Assembly: GCA_910576865.1 (NCBI GenBank)
Contig: CAJTKE010000004.1
Coordinates: 62,001 to 126,000, forward strand
Direction of reading: 5' to 3'
From: an uncultured Oscillibacter sp.
GTDB lineage: Bacteria > Bacillota > Clostridia > Oscillospirales > Oscillospiraceae
Length of the DNA stretch: 64,000 nucleotides
Positions 1 through 7,919 of this stretch are shown piece after piece (position 1 is the first letter of the stretch; the number at the start of each line of letters is the position of its first letter). Below the pieces are notes generated by a model. That model was not told where the DNA came from and made no database searches. It was given only the letters and a program-made list of their open reading frames with translations. Both the position numbers and the translations under genes were made by a program.

Positions 1-466
1 TTTTCTCAATCAGGACGATGTTGGTGTGGTAGTCCGCGATGCGAAGACGCACGGAGTCCTCCCCGGCGGTGAGGGTGACGATGATGTCGAAAACCACGTC
101 CCCCGGGGCCGGGGCCACCCGGACCTCGTGGGACGCCAGATAGTCCTTGATCTCCGCCTTCTGTTTGTCCGTCACCTGGGAGATGACCTCCAGGATCTTC
201 CCCGCGTCTCCCGCCACCGCGCCGGCGGCGGCGGACGCCTCGATCCCCTTCAGCCCTCCGGTGTTGGGGACCACCACGCTCTTGACGTTTTTGATGATGT
301 TCCCGCTGGCCTCCACCAGGATTTTGTCCGGCAGACGGCCCAGAACCTCCCGGGCCTTGGCCGCGCCGTAGGCGATGGCGATGGGCTCTGTGCAGCCCAT
401 GGCGGGTACCAGCTCCTCCCGCAAAATCTGAACGAAATGGTGGTAGCGCTGGTCTGCCTGATTCAC
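1..466 (-). CDS. L-cysteine desulfidase / UPF0597-family protein (partial, 3' end outside window)
   Basis: The 155 visible residues match the UPF0597/CyuA (YhaM) family, related to the alpha subunit of iron-sulfur L-serine dehydratases; characterised members break L-cysteine into sulfide, ammonia and pyruvate. The key signature GCTEP lies at residues 24-28 (Cys25 is an expected Fe-S ligand), followed by a Gly-rich stretch with SGNIIKNV and a V-VPNTGG motif. I chose the GTG at 466 because GGAGGAGGAG sits just upstream (471-480 on the plus strand as its complement) and no ATG in frame precedes the conserved part. It stands alone behind its own consensus promoter and a structured leader. The C-terminal two thirds are beyond the window, so serine- versus cysteine-specificity cannot be judged. 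Confidence 0.8.
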   Translation of the reverse strand, partial: MNQADQRYHHFVQILREELVPAMGCTEPIAIAYGAAKAREVLGRLPDKILVEASGNIIKNVKSVVVPNTGGLKGIEASAAAGAVAGDAGKILEVISQVTDKQKAEIKDYLASHEVRVAPAPGDVVFDIIVTLTAGEDSVRLRIADYHTNIVLIEK

Positions 467-490
467 GATGCTCCTCCTCCTCTCATGTTT

Positions 491-519
491 GGCCTCCACG
501 GGCGCCGCCCGTGGAGGCC
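491..519 (-). promoter_or_regulatory. Perfect hairpin in the leader of the desulfidase-like gene
   Basis: Arms 491-504 and 506-519 are perfect inverted repeats (14 bp, GC-rich; in practice about 12-13 bp with a tight loop). It lies between the promoter and the RBS. A second small hairpin (GCTGTTT/AAACAGC, about 524-541) sits closer to the start of transcription. No T-run follows, so it is not a plain intrinsic terminator; a role in mRNA stability or translation is inference. Confidence 0.55.
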
Positions 520-549
520 TGTGCTGTTTTACCGAAACAGCCATGGCTG

Positions 550-578
550 AGTATAGCATTTTTTGGGAAATTTGTCAA
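550..578 (-). promoter_or_regulatory. SigA promoter for the desulfidase-like gene
   Basis: On the minus strand TTGACA (573-578) and TATACT (550-555) are separated by exactly 17 bp. Transcription would start near 543, giving a leader of about 75 nt. Confidence 0.8.
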
Positions 579-597
579 GACACGGAAGCGGTGGGCC

Positions 598-637
598 GCG
601 GAAAAGCGGCCGCCCGAAGGGACAGCCGCTTTTCCGC
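598..637 (-). terminator. Probable terminator after the 186-residue coiled-coil gene
   Basis: 13-bp perfect arms GCGGAAAAGCGGC (598-610) and its complement (625-637) with a 14-nt loop, immediately after the stop at 644. The A/T blocks inside the arms replace a classic T-run, so termination efficiency is uncertain. Confidence 0.55.
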
Positions 638-643
638 AGGTAT

Positions 644-1204
644 TCATTCCGAAGGGAGCTCCGGAGCGGCCTCCGCCGCCACGTCGGAGGGGCGGGGCAC
701 GTCGATGTCCGTCTCGCCCGACACCTCCTCGAGGGTCTTCTGCCTCGGGACTTCCTCCTCGTCCTCCCACAGGGAGTCGTACTCCTCCTCGCTCTGCCTG
801 GCCAGCAGCGCCGCCTGCTTCGCGGCCATGTAGAGCTTCATGTCGTAGTCCATCAGCTTCTGCAGGTCCTTGGCCGGGACCCTGGCCCCGGAGGCGACGC
901 GGCGGTAGACCTCCATGATCTTGCCCAGGTCCTCCGCCATTTTGGCCTGTACCTCCGCCTGGTGCCGGTTGCACTCGTCCCCGAAGACCTTGGTCTCCAT
1001 GGCGGTGATGCCCATCAGGGCCTTGTCCACCGCGTCATATTGGGCGTCCAGCAGGGAGAGCTCCCTGGAGAGCTCCACCCGGTCGAAGGTGGACGTCAGG
1101 GGGTGCCGCTCCTGCTCCTTCAGGACCTTGTCCAGGGCCTCCCGCTTCTCCCAGATCGCGTGCCGGTGGGCGGCATAGGACTGCTTCGCGTCCCGGATCT
1201 TCAT
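644..1204 (-). CDS. Hypothetical coiled-coil protein, acidic C-terminus
   Basis: A 186-residue soluble protein without signal peptide or membrane segment. Residues about 1-140 are charged and heptad-like, with long helices rich in Glu, Lys, Ala and Leu; the last 45 residues are acidic and probably disordered. It starts with ATG at 1204 behind a good GGAAGGAGG site located in the 31-bp gap after ackA, so it is very likely co-transcribed with acetate kinase. I do not recognise a family. The helical core suggests a structural or protein-interaction role; a link to acetate metabolism rests only on position. Confidence 0.7.
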   Translation of the reverse strand: MKIRDAKQSYAAHRHAIWEKREALDKVLKEQERHPLTSTFDRVELSRELSLLDAQYDAVDKALMGITAMETKVFGDECNRHQAEVQAKMAEDLGKIMEVYRRVASGARVPAKDLQKLMDYDMKLYMAAKQAALLARQSEEEYDSLWEDEEEVPRQKTLEEVSGETDIDVPRPSDVAAEAAPELPSE

Positions 1205-1235
1205 GGGCGTCGCCTCCTTCCGAAAATGGCCGTGC

Positions 1236-2432
1236 TTACTTCTTCACGATGTCCGCCGTGTCCATGGCGATCATCAGCTCCTCGTTGGTGGGGATCAGCA
1301 GGACCTTGACCTTGGAATCCGCGGCGGAGATGACGGCCTCCTTGCCCCGGACGCCGTTGGCCTCCTCATCCAGTTTTACGCCCATGTACTCCAGGCCCTG
1401 GCAGACCATGGAGCGGATGCCCTTGTCGTTCTCGCCCACGCCGGCGGTGAAGATGACCGCGTCCGCTCCGCCCATGGCGGCGGCGTAGGCGCCCACGTAC
1501 TTCCGGACCTCATAGGCGAACTTCTCCCGGGCCAGGGCGGCCTTGGCGTCGCCCTTCCCGGCGGCGGACTCCAGATCCCGGAAGTCGGAGCTGACGCAGC
1601 TCAGGCCCTCCACGCCGGACTTTTTGTTCAGGGCGTTCAGCATCTCGTCGATGCCCATTCCCCGCTTGTTCATCTCATACTGGAGGATGCCCGCGTCCAG
1701 GTCGCCGGACCGGGTGCCCATGGGCACGCCCGCCAGGGGGGTGAAGCCCATGGAGGTGTCCACGCTCTTGCCGCCGTCCACGGCGGTGATGGAAGAGCCG
1801 TTGCCCAGGTGGCAGGAAATCAGCTTGATTTCCTCGGGCTTCTTGCCCAGCATCACGGCGGCCCGGCCGGCCACGTACTTGTGGCTGGTGCCGTGGAAGC
1901 CGTAGCGCCGGACCTTGTCCTCCTCGTACCAAGCGTAGGGCAGGGCGTACATGTAGGCCCTGGCGGGCATGGTCTGGTGGAAGGCGGTGTCGAACACGGC
2001 CACCATGGGCACGCCGGGCATGACCTTCCGGCAGGCCCGGATGCCCGTCAGGTTGGCGGGGTTGTGCAGGGGGGCCAGGGGGATGCAGTCCTCAATGGCC
2101 TTCAGCACCGCGTCGTCGATCAGCACGGATTTGTTGAAGGCCTCGCCGCCGTGGACCACCCGGTGTCCCACGGCCCCGATCTCGCTCATGGAGGCGATGA
2201 CGCCGTTTTCCTTGTCCGCCAGGGCGTCCAGCACGGCCTGGATGGCCTCGGAGTGGGTGGGCATGGGGATGTCGACGGCGTCCAGGGTCCGCTTTCCCTC
2301 GGCCTTGTAGGTGAATTTGCCGTCAATGCCGATGCGCTCACACAGGCCCTTGGCCAGCAGAACGCCGCTCTCCGGGTCCAAAAGCTGATACTTCAGGGAA
2401 GAGCTGCCCGCGTTGATGACCAGAATGTTCAT
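1236..2432 (-). CDS. ackA: Acetate kinase
   Basis: Full-length 398-residue acetate kinase, which interconverts acetyl phosphate + ADP with acetate + ATP in the fermentative overflow pathway. It begins MNILVINAGSSSLKYQ (phosphate-binding NAGSSS loop), carries GHRVVHGG near residue 85 and the ASKHA-fold motifs GNGSS and GVGEND. Length and motif order match the family. The start ATG at 2432 has a GAGGAGA-type RBS. A phosphotransacetylase gene is not adjacent, which is somewhat unusual; it must lie elsewhere. Divergently placed is tmcAL, whose product uses acetate as a substrate. The downstream coiled-coil gene shares the transcript. Confidence 0.97.
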   Translation of the reverse strand: MNILVINAGSSSLKYQLLDPESGVLLAKGLCERIGIDGKFTYKAEGKRTLDAVDIPMPTHSEAIQAVLDALADKENGVIASMSEIGAVGHRVVHGGEAFNKSVLIDDAVLKAIEDCIPLAPLHNPANLTGIRACRKVMPGVPMVAVFDTAFHQTMPARAYMYALPYAWYEEDKVRRYGFHGTSHKYVAGRAAVMLGKKPEEIKLISCHLGNGSSITAVDGGKSVDTSMGFTPLAGVPMGTRSGDLDAGILQYEMNKRGMGIDEMLNALNKKSGVEGLSCVSSDFRDLESAAGKGDAKAALAREKFAYEVRKYVGAYAAAMGGADAVIFTAGVGENDKGIRSMVCQGLEYMGVKLDEEANGVRGKEAVISAADSKVKVLLIPTNEELMIAMDTADIVKK

Positions 2433-2465
2433 GATGACCGTCTCCTCTTCTTTGGGGGCGGGGAC

Positions 2466-2492
2466 TTGCGCCGGCCCCGAATTTCATATAAT
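2466..2492 (+). promoter_or_regulatory. Weak promoter candidate for tmcAL
   Basis: Plus-strand TATAAT at 2487-2492 with TTGCGC at 2466-2471, spacer only 15 bp. It would give a 125-nt leader. The short spacer keeps confidence low. Confidence 0.3.
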
Positions 2493-2543
2493 ATGGAACG
2501 GCAGGGGGGAACGAAAAACCCGGTTTCCCCGCTGTCCACCTCC

Positions 2544-2571
2544 ATTATACCAGACTTTCCGGGAGTTACAA
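2544..2571 (-). promoter_or_regulatory. Promoter candidate for ackA
   Basis: Minus-strand TATAAT (2544-2549) preceded by TTGTAA (2566-2571) with a 16-bp spacer. The predicted leader of about 105 nt is GC-rich. Confidence 0.55.
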
Positions 2572-2624
2572 CCGCTTTTTTACCAAACTGTCACTTTTTT
2601 GTCACCACTTCAAGGGGGAATTTC

Positions 2625-3833
2625 ATGGCCGTCGCTGGTATCATAGCAGAATACAATCCCCTCCACCGTGGCCACGTCCACCTGCTGGAGGAGGCCCGCC
2701 GCCTCCTGGGACCGGAGGCGGGAATCATCTGCGTCATGAGCGGGAACTGCGTCCAGCGGGGGGACTTCGCCCTTCTGGGCAAGTCCGCCCGGGCCGCCGC
2801 CGCCGTGCGGAGCGGGGCGGACCTGGTGCTGGAGCTGCCGGTTCCCTGGGTCCTCAGCTCGGCGGAGGGCTTCGCCGCCGGGGCCGTGGGGATTTTGAGG
2901 GCCACAGGGGCCGTCACCCATCTGGTCTTCGGCAGCGAGGGGGGAGACGCCGCCCCCCTGGCCCGCTGCGCGGAGGCCCTGTGTTCCGACGCGTTTCCCC
3001 CCAGGCTCCGGGAGGAGCTGAAGCGGGGGGACAGCTTCCCCGCCGCCCGCCAGCGGGCTTTGAGGGGTCTGGTCCCGGAGGAGGACGCGGCGGCGCTTGG
3101 GCGGCCCAACGACACCCTGGGCGTGGAGTACTGCAAGGCCCTCCGGGGCGGCGGGATTCAGCCCGTGGCCGTCCCCCGCCGGGGGGCGGGACACGACGGT
3201 GAGGCCATGGAAGACGGCTTCGCCTCCGCCTCCGCCATCCGCGCCCTGCTCCGGCAGGGGGAGGAGGAGACCGCCCTGCGCCTCTGCGCCCCCGCCATGG
3301 CGGAGGCTTACCGCACGGAACGGGAGGCCGGACGGGCCCCCGCCGGAATCTGGAACTGTGAGCGGGCGGTTCTGGCCCGGCTGCGCTTTCTGGAGGAGGG
3401 GGATTTCGCCGCCCTGGACCCGGGAAACGAGGGCCTGTACCGCCGCTTCGCCCGGGCCGCCTGGTCCGCCGGGTCCCTGGCGGAGCTGCTGGAGACCGTG
3501 AAAACGAAGCGCTACCCCCTGGCCCGGCTGCGCCGGATGGTGTTCCGGGCCTATCTGGGTCTGCCCCCCGCGCCGCCGGAGGGGCCCGCCTGTCTGCGGG
3601 TTCTGGCGGCGAACGGTCGGGGGACCACCCTGCTGGCCGGGATGCGGAAGACCGCCGCCCTGCCGGTTCTGACCAAGCCCGCCGCCGTCCGCCGCCTTTC
3701 GGAAGAGGCCCGCCGCCTCTTTGCGCTGGAGGCCCGGGCGGACCGCCTCTGCGCCCTGGCCTGTCCCGACCCCTCCGCCGTTCCGGACGAGTGGCGGACG
3801 GGTCCGGTGATCCTGGAAGGGGAGGGGGGCTGA
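2625..3833 (+). CDS. tmcAL: tRNA(Met) cytidine acetate ligase TmcAL
   Basis: 402 residues, formerly DUF795/YlbM. TmcAL activates acetate with ATP and makes N4-acetylcytidine at the wobble position of elongator tRNA-Met. The nucleotidyltransferase HxGH motif is HRGH at residues 14-17 in AEYNPLHRGH, followed by MSGNCVQRGDFA, both diagnostic. The open frame extends far upstream, but homology begins at the ATG at 2625, which has an AAGGGGGAA site 5 nt upstream. It stands divergent to ackA, a pairing that fits its need for acetate. It is followed after 17 nt by a lipoprotein gene probably on the same transcript. Confidence 0.92.
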   Translation: MAVAGIIAEYNPLHRGHVHLLEEARRLLGPEAGIICVMSGNCVQRGDFALLGKSARAAAAVRSGADLVLELPVPWVLSSAEGFAAGAVGILRATGAVTHLVFGSEGGDAAPLARCAEALCSDAFPPRLREELKRGDSFPAARQRALRGLVPEEDAAALGRPNDTLGVEYCKALRGGGIQPVAVPRRGAGHDGEAMEDGFASASAIRALLRQGEEETALRLCAPAMAEAYRTEREAGRAPAGIWNCERAVLARLRFLEEGDFAALDPGNEGLYRRFARAAWSAGSLAELLETVKTKRYPLARLRRMVFRAYLGLPPAPPEGPACLRVLAANGRGTTLLAGMRKTAALPVLTKPAAVRRLSEEARRLFALEARADRLCALACPDPSAVPDEWRTGPVILEGEGG

Positions 3834-3850
3834 ACGAAGGAGGAATCCCC

Positions 3851-4699
3851 ATGAGTGCCATGATCGCCCTGTTCCTGGTGTTTACCGCTCTGGTGGGCTG
3901 CGCCGGAGAGACCGGCGTCAACCTGAAAAACGCCCCGCCGCCCGCCGAGTCCCTCGTCTTCTCGGTGGAGGTGGAGGAATACGAGGAGACCGTCCGGGAC
4001 GAGGACGGCGCGGTGCTGGCGGAGTGCTCCTACGAGCTGCCGGTGATGCGGGTCTTGACGGCGGACGGCGGCGTTCTGGAAACCGCCGCCACGGCGGAGC
4101 AGGAGCGGGCCCTGGCGGTGACGGAGGCCTTCAACGCCCGCTTCGCCCCCTGGAAGTCCAACCCCCAGACCCTGGCCAGGAGCGCCAAAGAGGACCGGGC
4201 CTTCCGGAACGAGTCGGGGCTGGAGTCCATGGCCTACACCGACGACCTGTGGTGCGCCGTCTACCGGACGGAGACCCTGGTCAGCGTCTCCGGAACCTAC
4301 AGCACCTGGACCGGCGGGGCCCACCCCAACAGCATCCTGATGAGCTGGAACTTCGACCTGGAGGCCGGGGAGTTCTTCGAGCCGGAGATCCTGGATGAGG
4401 GCGGGGACCTCCGGGAATACGTCCAACTGGTCCTGCTGTCCCAGTCCCTCGATTTGGCGGCGGAGAACGGCGCCTCCTCGACGACGGGGTTGTATTGGGA
4501 GGACTACGAGGACATTCTGGCGGACTGGACCAGCTACGCCGTCAGCTTTGACGAGGCGGGCATGACCGTGGGCTTCTCCCCCTACGAGCTGGCGTGCTAC
4601 GCCGCCGGGCCCCAGGTGTTCCGCCTGACCTATGACCAGCTGCGGCCCCACCTGGGGGAGCACGGCAAGGCCCTCCTGGGTCTGGAGGACGCCGGATAA
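3851..4699 (+). CDS. DUF3298/DUF4163 (RsiV/PdaC-type) lipoprotein
   Basis: 282 residues with an N-terminal lipoprotein signal ending LVGC (Cys17). The body contains YSTWTGGAHPNS and a C-terminal block VSFDEAGMTVGFSPYELACY-type, the pattern of the DUF4163-DUF3298 pair found in RsiV-like anti-sigma factors and the deacetylase PdaC. It lacks a catalytic domain and a cytoplasmic anti-sigma part, so it is an extracytoplasmic lipid-anchored version of this fold, possibly binding lysozyme or peptidoglycan (inference). Start at 3851 has GGAGG 7 nt upstream; the open frame begins earlier but that part overlaps tmcAL. Ends at a strong bidirectional terminator. Confidence 0.8.
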   Translation: MSAMIALFLVFTALVGCAGETGVNLKNAPPPAESLVFSVEVEEYEETVRDEDGAVLAECSYELPVMRVLTADGGVLETAATAEQERALAVTEAFNARFAPWKSNPQTLARSAKEDRAFRNESGLESMAYTDDLWCAVYRTETLVSVSGTYSTWTGGAHPNSILMSWNFDLEAGEFFEPEILDEGGDLREYVQLVLLSQSLDLAAENGASSTTGLYWEDYEDILADWTSYAVSFDEAGMTVGFSPYELACYAAGPQVFRLTYDQLRPHLGEHGKALLGLEDAG

Positions 4700-4708
4700 A
4701 CGATAGAC

Positions 4709-4752
4709 AAAAGAACAGCGGACCGTCCGAGAGGACGGCCCGCTTCTTTTGC
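4709..4752. terminator. Bidirectional terminator between the lipoprotein and the RND operon
   Basis: Long stem with an AAAAGAA arm at 4709-4715 and TTCTTTT at 4744-4750 around a GC core (GGACCGTCC/GGACGGCCC) and a GAGA loop. A-run on one side and T-run on the other let it work for both convergent units. Confidence 0.85.
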
Positions 4753-4756
4753 GCGC

Positions 4757-7700
4757 TCAGGTGGTTTCCACGGCCTCCGCCTCGGGGGCCGGGGCCTCGG
4801 GGGCGGATGCGGGAAGCTCCTTGTCCTTCCGCTTGAAGAGGGACTTCCGGGGCTTCTTCGGGGGTGTTTCTCCCTTGTCCTTCCGGCGGAAGACGTGGCT
4901 CAGGTTGTCGATAACGGAGTAGTACACCGGGGTGAACACCAGGGTCACCACGGTGGAGATCACCATGCCCGCGATCATGGTCACGCCCATGTCGCTCATC
5001 ATCTCGTTGGTCTCCCCGATTCCCATGGCCATGGGCACCATGGCCAGGATGGTGGTCAGGGTGGTCATCAGGATGGGCCGCACCCGGAGGGGGCAGGCGT
5101 GGAGGATGGCGGTCTCCCGGTCCTCGCCCCGGGCCCTTCGGATCTTGATGTACTCCACCAGGATGATGGAGGAGTTGACCACGGTGCCCGCCAGCATGAT
5201 GATGGAGACCAAAGACAGCATGGAGAGGTCCCGCCCCGTCACGGGGAGGCCGAAGAGGGAACCGGTGAAGGCAACGGGGAGGATCAGCATGACCATGACG
5301 GGCATGAGGAAGCTCTCAAACTGCACCGCCAGGACGAAATACACCAGCAGCAGCGCCGCCGCCAGGGCAATGAGCAGATCGCCGAAGCTCTCCATCATGG
5401 TCTCATAGGAGCCGTCGGTCTCCACGGCGTAGCCCTGGGGGAAGGTGTAGTTGTTCAGAATCTCCCAGACGGCGGCGGTCATGGCGGCGGTGTCGCCGCT
5501 GACGGAGTCGCCGGAGATGGTCACCTGCCGGGTCTGGTTGGACCGGACGATGGTCTGGGGCGCTTGTTCGATGGCGACGTTCGCCACGGAGCCCAGGGGC
5601 ACCGTGCCGCCCATGGCGGAGGGCACGCCCATGGATTTCAGCGCGTCCAGGCTTTTCGCCGCCGCGCCGCCGCCCCGGACCACCACGTCCAGCTCGCGCC
5701 CTGTGATGGTCACTTTCGTGGCGGTGGAGCCGGTAAGCTCCGACCGGACCGCCTGGCCGATGGAGGCGGCGGTAAGGCCGTACTGGGCGGCGGCCTCCCG
5801 GTTCACGGAGACCTTCACCTGGGGCACCTCGTCGGACAGGGAGCTCTTCACGTTCACCGCGTCGGGCAGGGCCTCGATTTGGGAAATGAGGTCGTCCGCC
5901 AGGAAGGCCAGGGTATCGTAGTCGTCTCCCTCGATGTTGACCGCGATGTCTCCGCCGCCGCCCATCATCATATCCGCGTCGGAGGCGGAGACGGTGATTT
6001 CACAGCCGGCAATATCCTGCACCGCCGCCCGGAGGGCGATGGCAATGTCGTTGCTGCCCCGGGCCCGCTGGGACTTGGAGCCGATATCCAGCATCATGGT
6101 AACGGACTCGTTGTAGGCAATGTAGAACATCTCCTCGACTTCCGGCACCTCCGCCTCCACAATGGCGGTGACCCGGTCGGCAATGACGGACGTCTCGTTC
6201 AGCTGGGAGCCGATGGGCATGCTGACGTTGACCGAGATCTGCCCCTGGTCCATGTCGGGGATGAGGACCATCTTCGTATTGACCAGGGTGATGCCGAAGA
6301 GGACCACCAGGGCAAAGGAGGCCGCCATGCCCAGGAAGAGATGATGGACAAAGAAGTCCAGGGTTTTCAGGTAAAAGGCGCCGATCTTCCCCATCAGCCG
6401 CTTCAAGGGGCCGGGCTGCTTCCCGGCCAGTTTTTCCTGACGGCGGCGGACCTTCTCCTCGTCCAGGGTGAAGTAGCAGAGGAGGGGCACCAGGGTCAGG
6501 GAGATGACCAGGGAGGCAAAGATCAAGGAGGCGATGGTCAGGCAGAAATCCTTGAACATCATCCCCGCCATGCCGCCGGTAAGGGCCAGGGGGACAAAGA
6601 CCGCCTCGGTGGTGAGGGTGGAGGCCAGGACGGAGCTGGTGACCTCCTTGGTGCCCTCAATGCAGGCGTCCGCCCGGCTGCGGCCCTCGGCGGAAAAGCG
6701 GTAGATGTTTTCCAGCACCACGATGGAGTTATCCACAATCATGCCCACGCCCATAGCGATGCCGCCCAGGGACATCATGTTCAGCGTCAGGTTGAAGGCC
6801 CGCATGAGGACGAAGACCGTCAAAATGCAGATGGGCATGGACACGGCAATAGTCAGCGTGGCCCCGCCCCGGCGGAGGAACAGCAGCACCACAACGGCCG
6901 CCAGCAGCACGCCCTGGAGGATGTTCTGATAGGCGGCGTCCACCGTCTGGTTGATGTAGTCGCTGGCAAGGTAGGGGGCGGAATAGCGGAGGCTGGGGTT
7001 CTCCGTCTTCAGATTTTCCAGCCGCTTTACCACCTGCTCGGAGACGTAGACCTCGTTGGCGGCGGACTGCTTGGAGACTTGGAGGACCACACAGGCGGCC
7101 TCGCCGGACTTGGCCATGGCGTCCATGTCCTTGTCCTCCAGAGTGACGTCAGCCACTTCGGAAAGCCGCACCGCGCCGCCGGTGGGCAGGGAGAGGATCA
7201 TGTTGCGCACGTCGTCCACGGTCTGGAACTTGGCGTCGGTGGAGACGGTGAGCTTTTTGGACCCGTTTTCCAGGCTCCCGCCGGGGTAGATCAGGTTCTG
7301 CCCCGCCAGGAACTGGGACACGTAGGAGGCGGAAAGGCCATAGCCCGCCGCCCGGGTGGGGTCCAGCTCCACGGCGATCTGCTGCTCTGTGCCGCCGTTC
7401 ACCGTCACCTGGGCCACGCCGTTGATCCGCTCCAGGGCGGGGACCACCAGGTCCTCCGCCAGGGTCTGGAGCTGGCTCAGGTCCTCGCCCACCAGGGCGA
7501 TCATGGCCGTGGGCATCAGGGCGCTGAGGTTCATGTTGATGATCACCGGGTCCATGGCGTCCTCCGGGAGGCTCACCATGTCGAACTGCTCCCGGAGCTT
7601 CGTGGCGGCGATGTCCAGGTCCGTGCCGTCCACATAGGTGATCTGAATCTGGCTCACGCCGTCGGAGGAGGTGGAGGAAATCGTGTCCACGCCGGGGACG

Positions 7701-7918
7701 GACATGATGGCCCCCTCCAGGGGCCGGGTGACCAGCTCCTCAATGTCGCTGGGATTGGCCCCGGTGTAATAGCAGGCCACCACGGCCATGGGCATCTCCA
7801 TCTCCGGCATCAGGGCCATCTGGAGCTGGGTGGCGAACATCAATCCGAAGACGCAGATCAAGATGCTGGCAAGGATAGTTGCCACCTTGTGCTGGATGCT
7901 TGCTCTGGCGATACTCAT
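4757..7918 (-). CDS. RND-family efflux transporter permease (AcrB-like)
   Basis: 1053 residues, the normal size for a hydrophobe/amphiphile-efflux RND pump using the proton gradient. Two homologous halves each contain one leading membrane segment (first at about residues 12-32), a large extracytoplasmic porter/docking loop and a block of five or six membrane helices. The proton-relay helix reads GMIVDNSIVVLEN, so the first of the two Asp of AcrB is kept and the second is Asn, as often in Gram-positive members. The C-terminal 50 residues are Lys/Pro/Glu-rich and cytoplasmic. It is the last gene of a TetR-TolC-adaptor-RND operon, one base after the adaptor stop. Confidence 0.93.
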   Translation of the reverse strand: MSIARASIQHKVATILASILICVFGLMFATQLQMALMPEMEMPMAVVACYYTGANPSDIEELVTRPLEGAIMSVPGVDTISSTSSDGVSQIQITYVDGTDLDIAATKLREQFDMVSLPEDAMDPVIINMNLSALMPTAMIALVGEDLSQLQTLAEDLVVPALERINGVAQVTVNGGTEQQIAVELDPTRAAGYGLSASYVSQFLAGQNLIYPGGSLENGSKKLTVSTDAKFQTVDDVRNMILSLPTGGAVRLSEVADVTLEDKDMDAMAKSGEAACVVLQVSKQSAANEVYVSEQVVKRLENLKTENPSLRYSAPYLASDYINQTVDAAYQNILQGVLLAAVVVLLFLRRGGATLTIAVSMPICILTVFVLMRAFNLTLNMMSLGGIAMGVGMIVDNSIVVLENIYRFSAEGRSRADACIEGTKEVTSSVLASTLTTEAVFVPLALTGGMAGMMFKDFCLTIASLIFASLVISLTLVPLLCYFTLDEEKVRRRQEKLAGKQPGPLKRLMGKIGAFYLKTLDFFVHHLFLGMAASFALVVLFGITLVNTKMVLIPDMDQGQISVNVSMPIGSQLNETSVIADRVTAIVEAEVPEVEEMFYIAYNESVTMMLDIGSKSQRARGSNDIAIALRAAVQDIAGCEITVSASDADMMMGGGGDIAVNIEGDDYDTLAFLADDLISQIEALPDAVNVKSSLSDEVPQVKVSVNREAAAQYGLTAASIGQAVRSELTGSTATKVTITGRELDVVVRGGGAAAKSLDALKSMGVPSAMGGTVPLGSVANVAIEQAPQTIVRSNQTRQVTISGDSVSGDTAAMTAAVWEILNNYTFPQGYAVETDGSYETMMESFGDLLIALAAALLLVYFVLAVQFESFLMPVMVMLILPVAFTGSLFGLPVTGRDLSMLSLVSIIMLAGTVVNSSIILVEYIKIRRARGEDRETAILHACPLRVRPILMTTLTTILAMVPMAMGIGETNEMMSDMGVTMIAGMVISTVVTLVFTPVYYSVIDNLSHVFRRKDKGETPPKKPRKSLFKRKDKELPASAPEAPAPEAEAVETT

Positions 7919-7919
7919 G

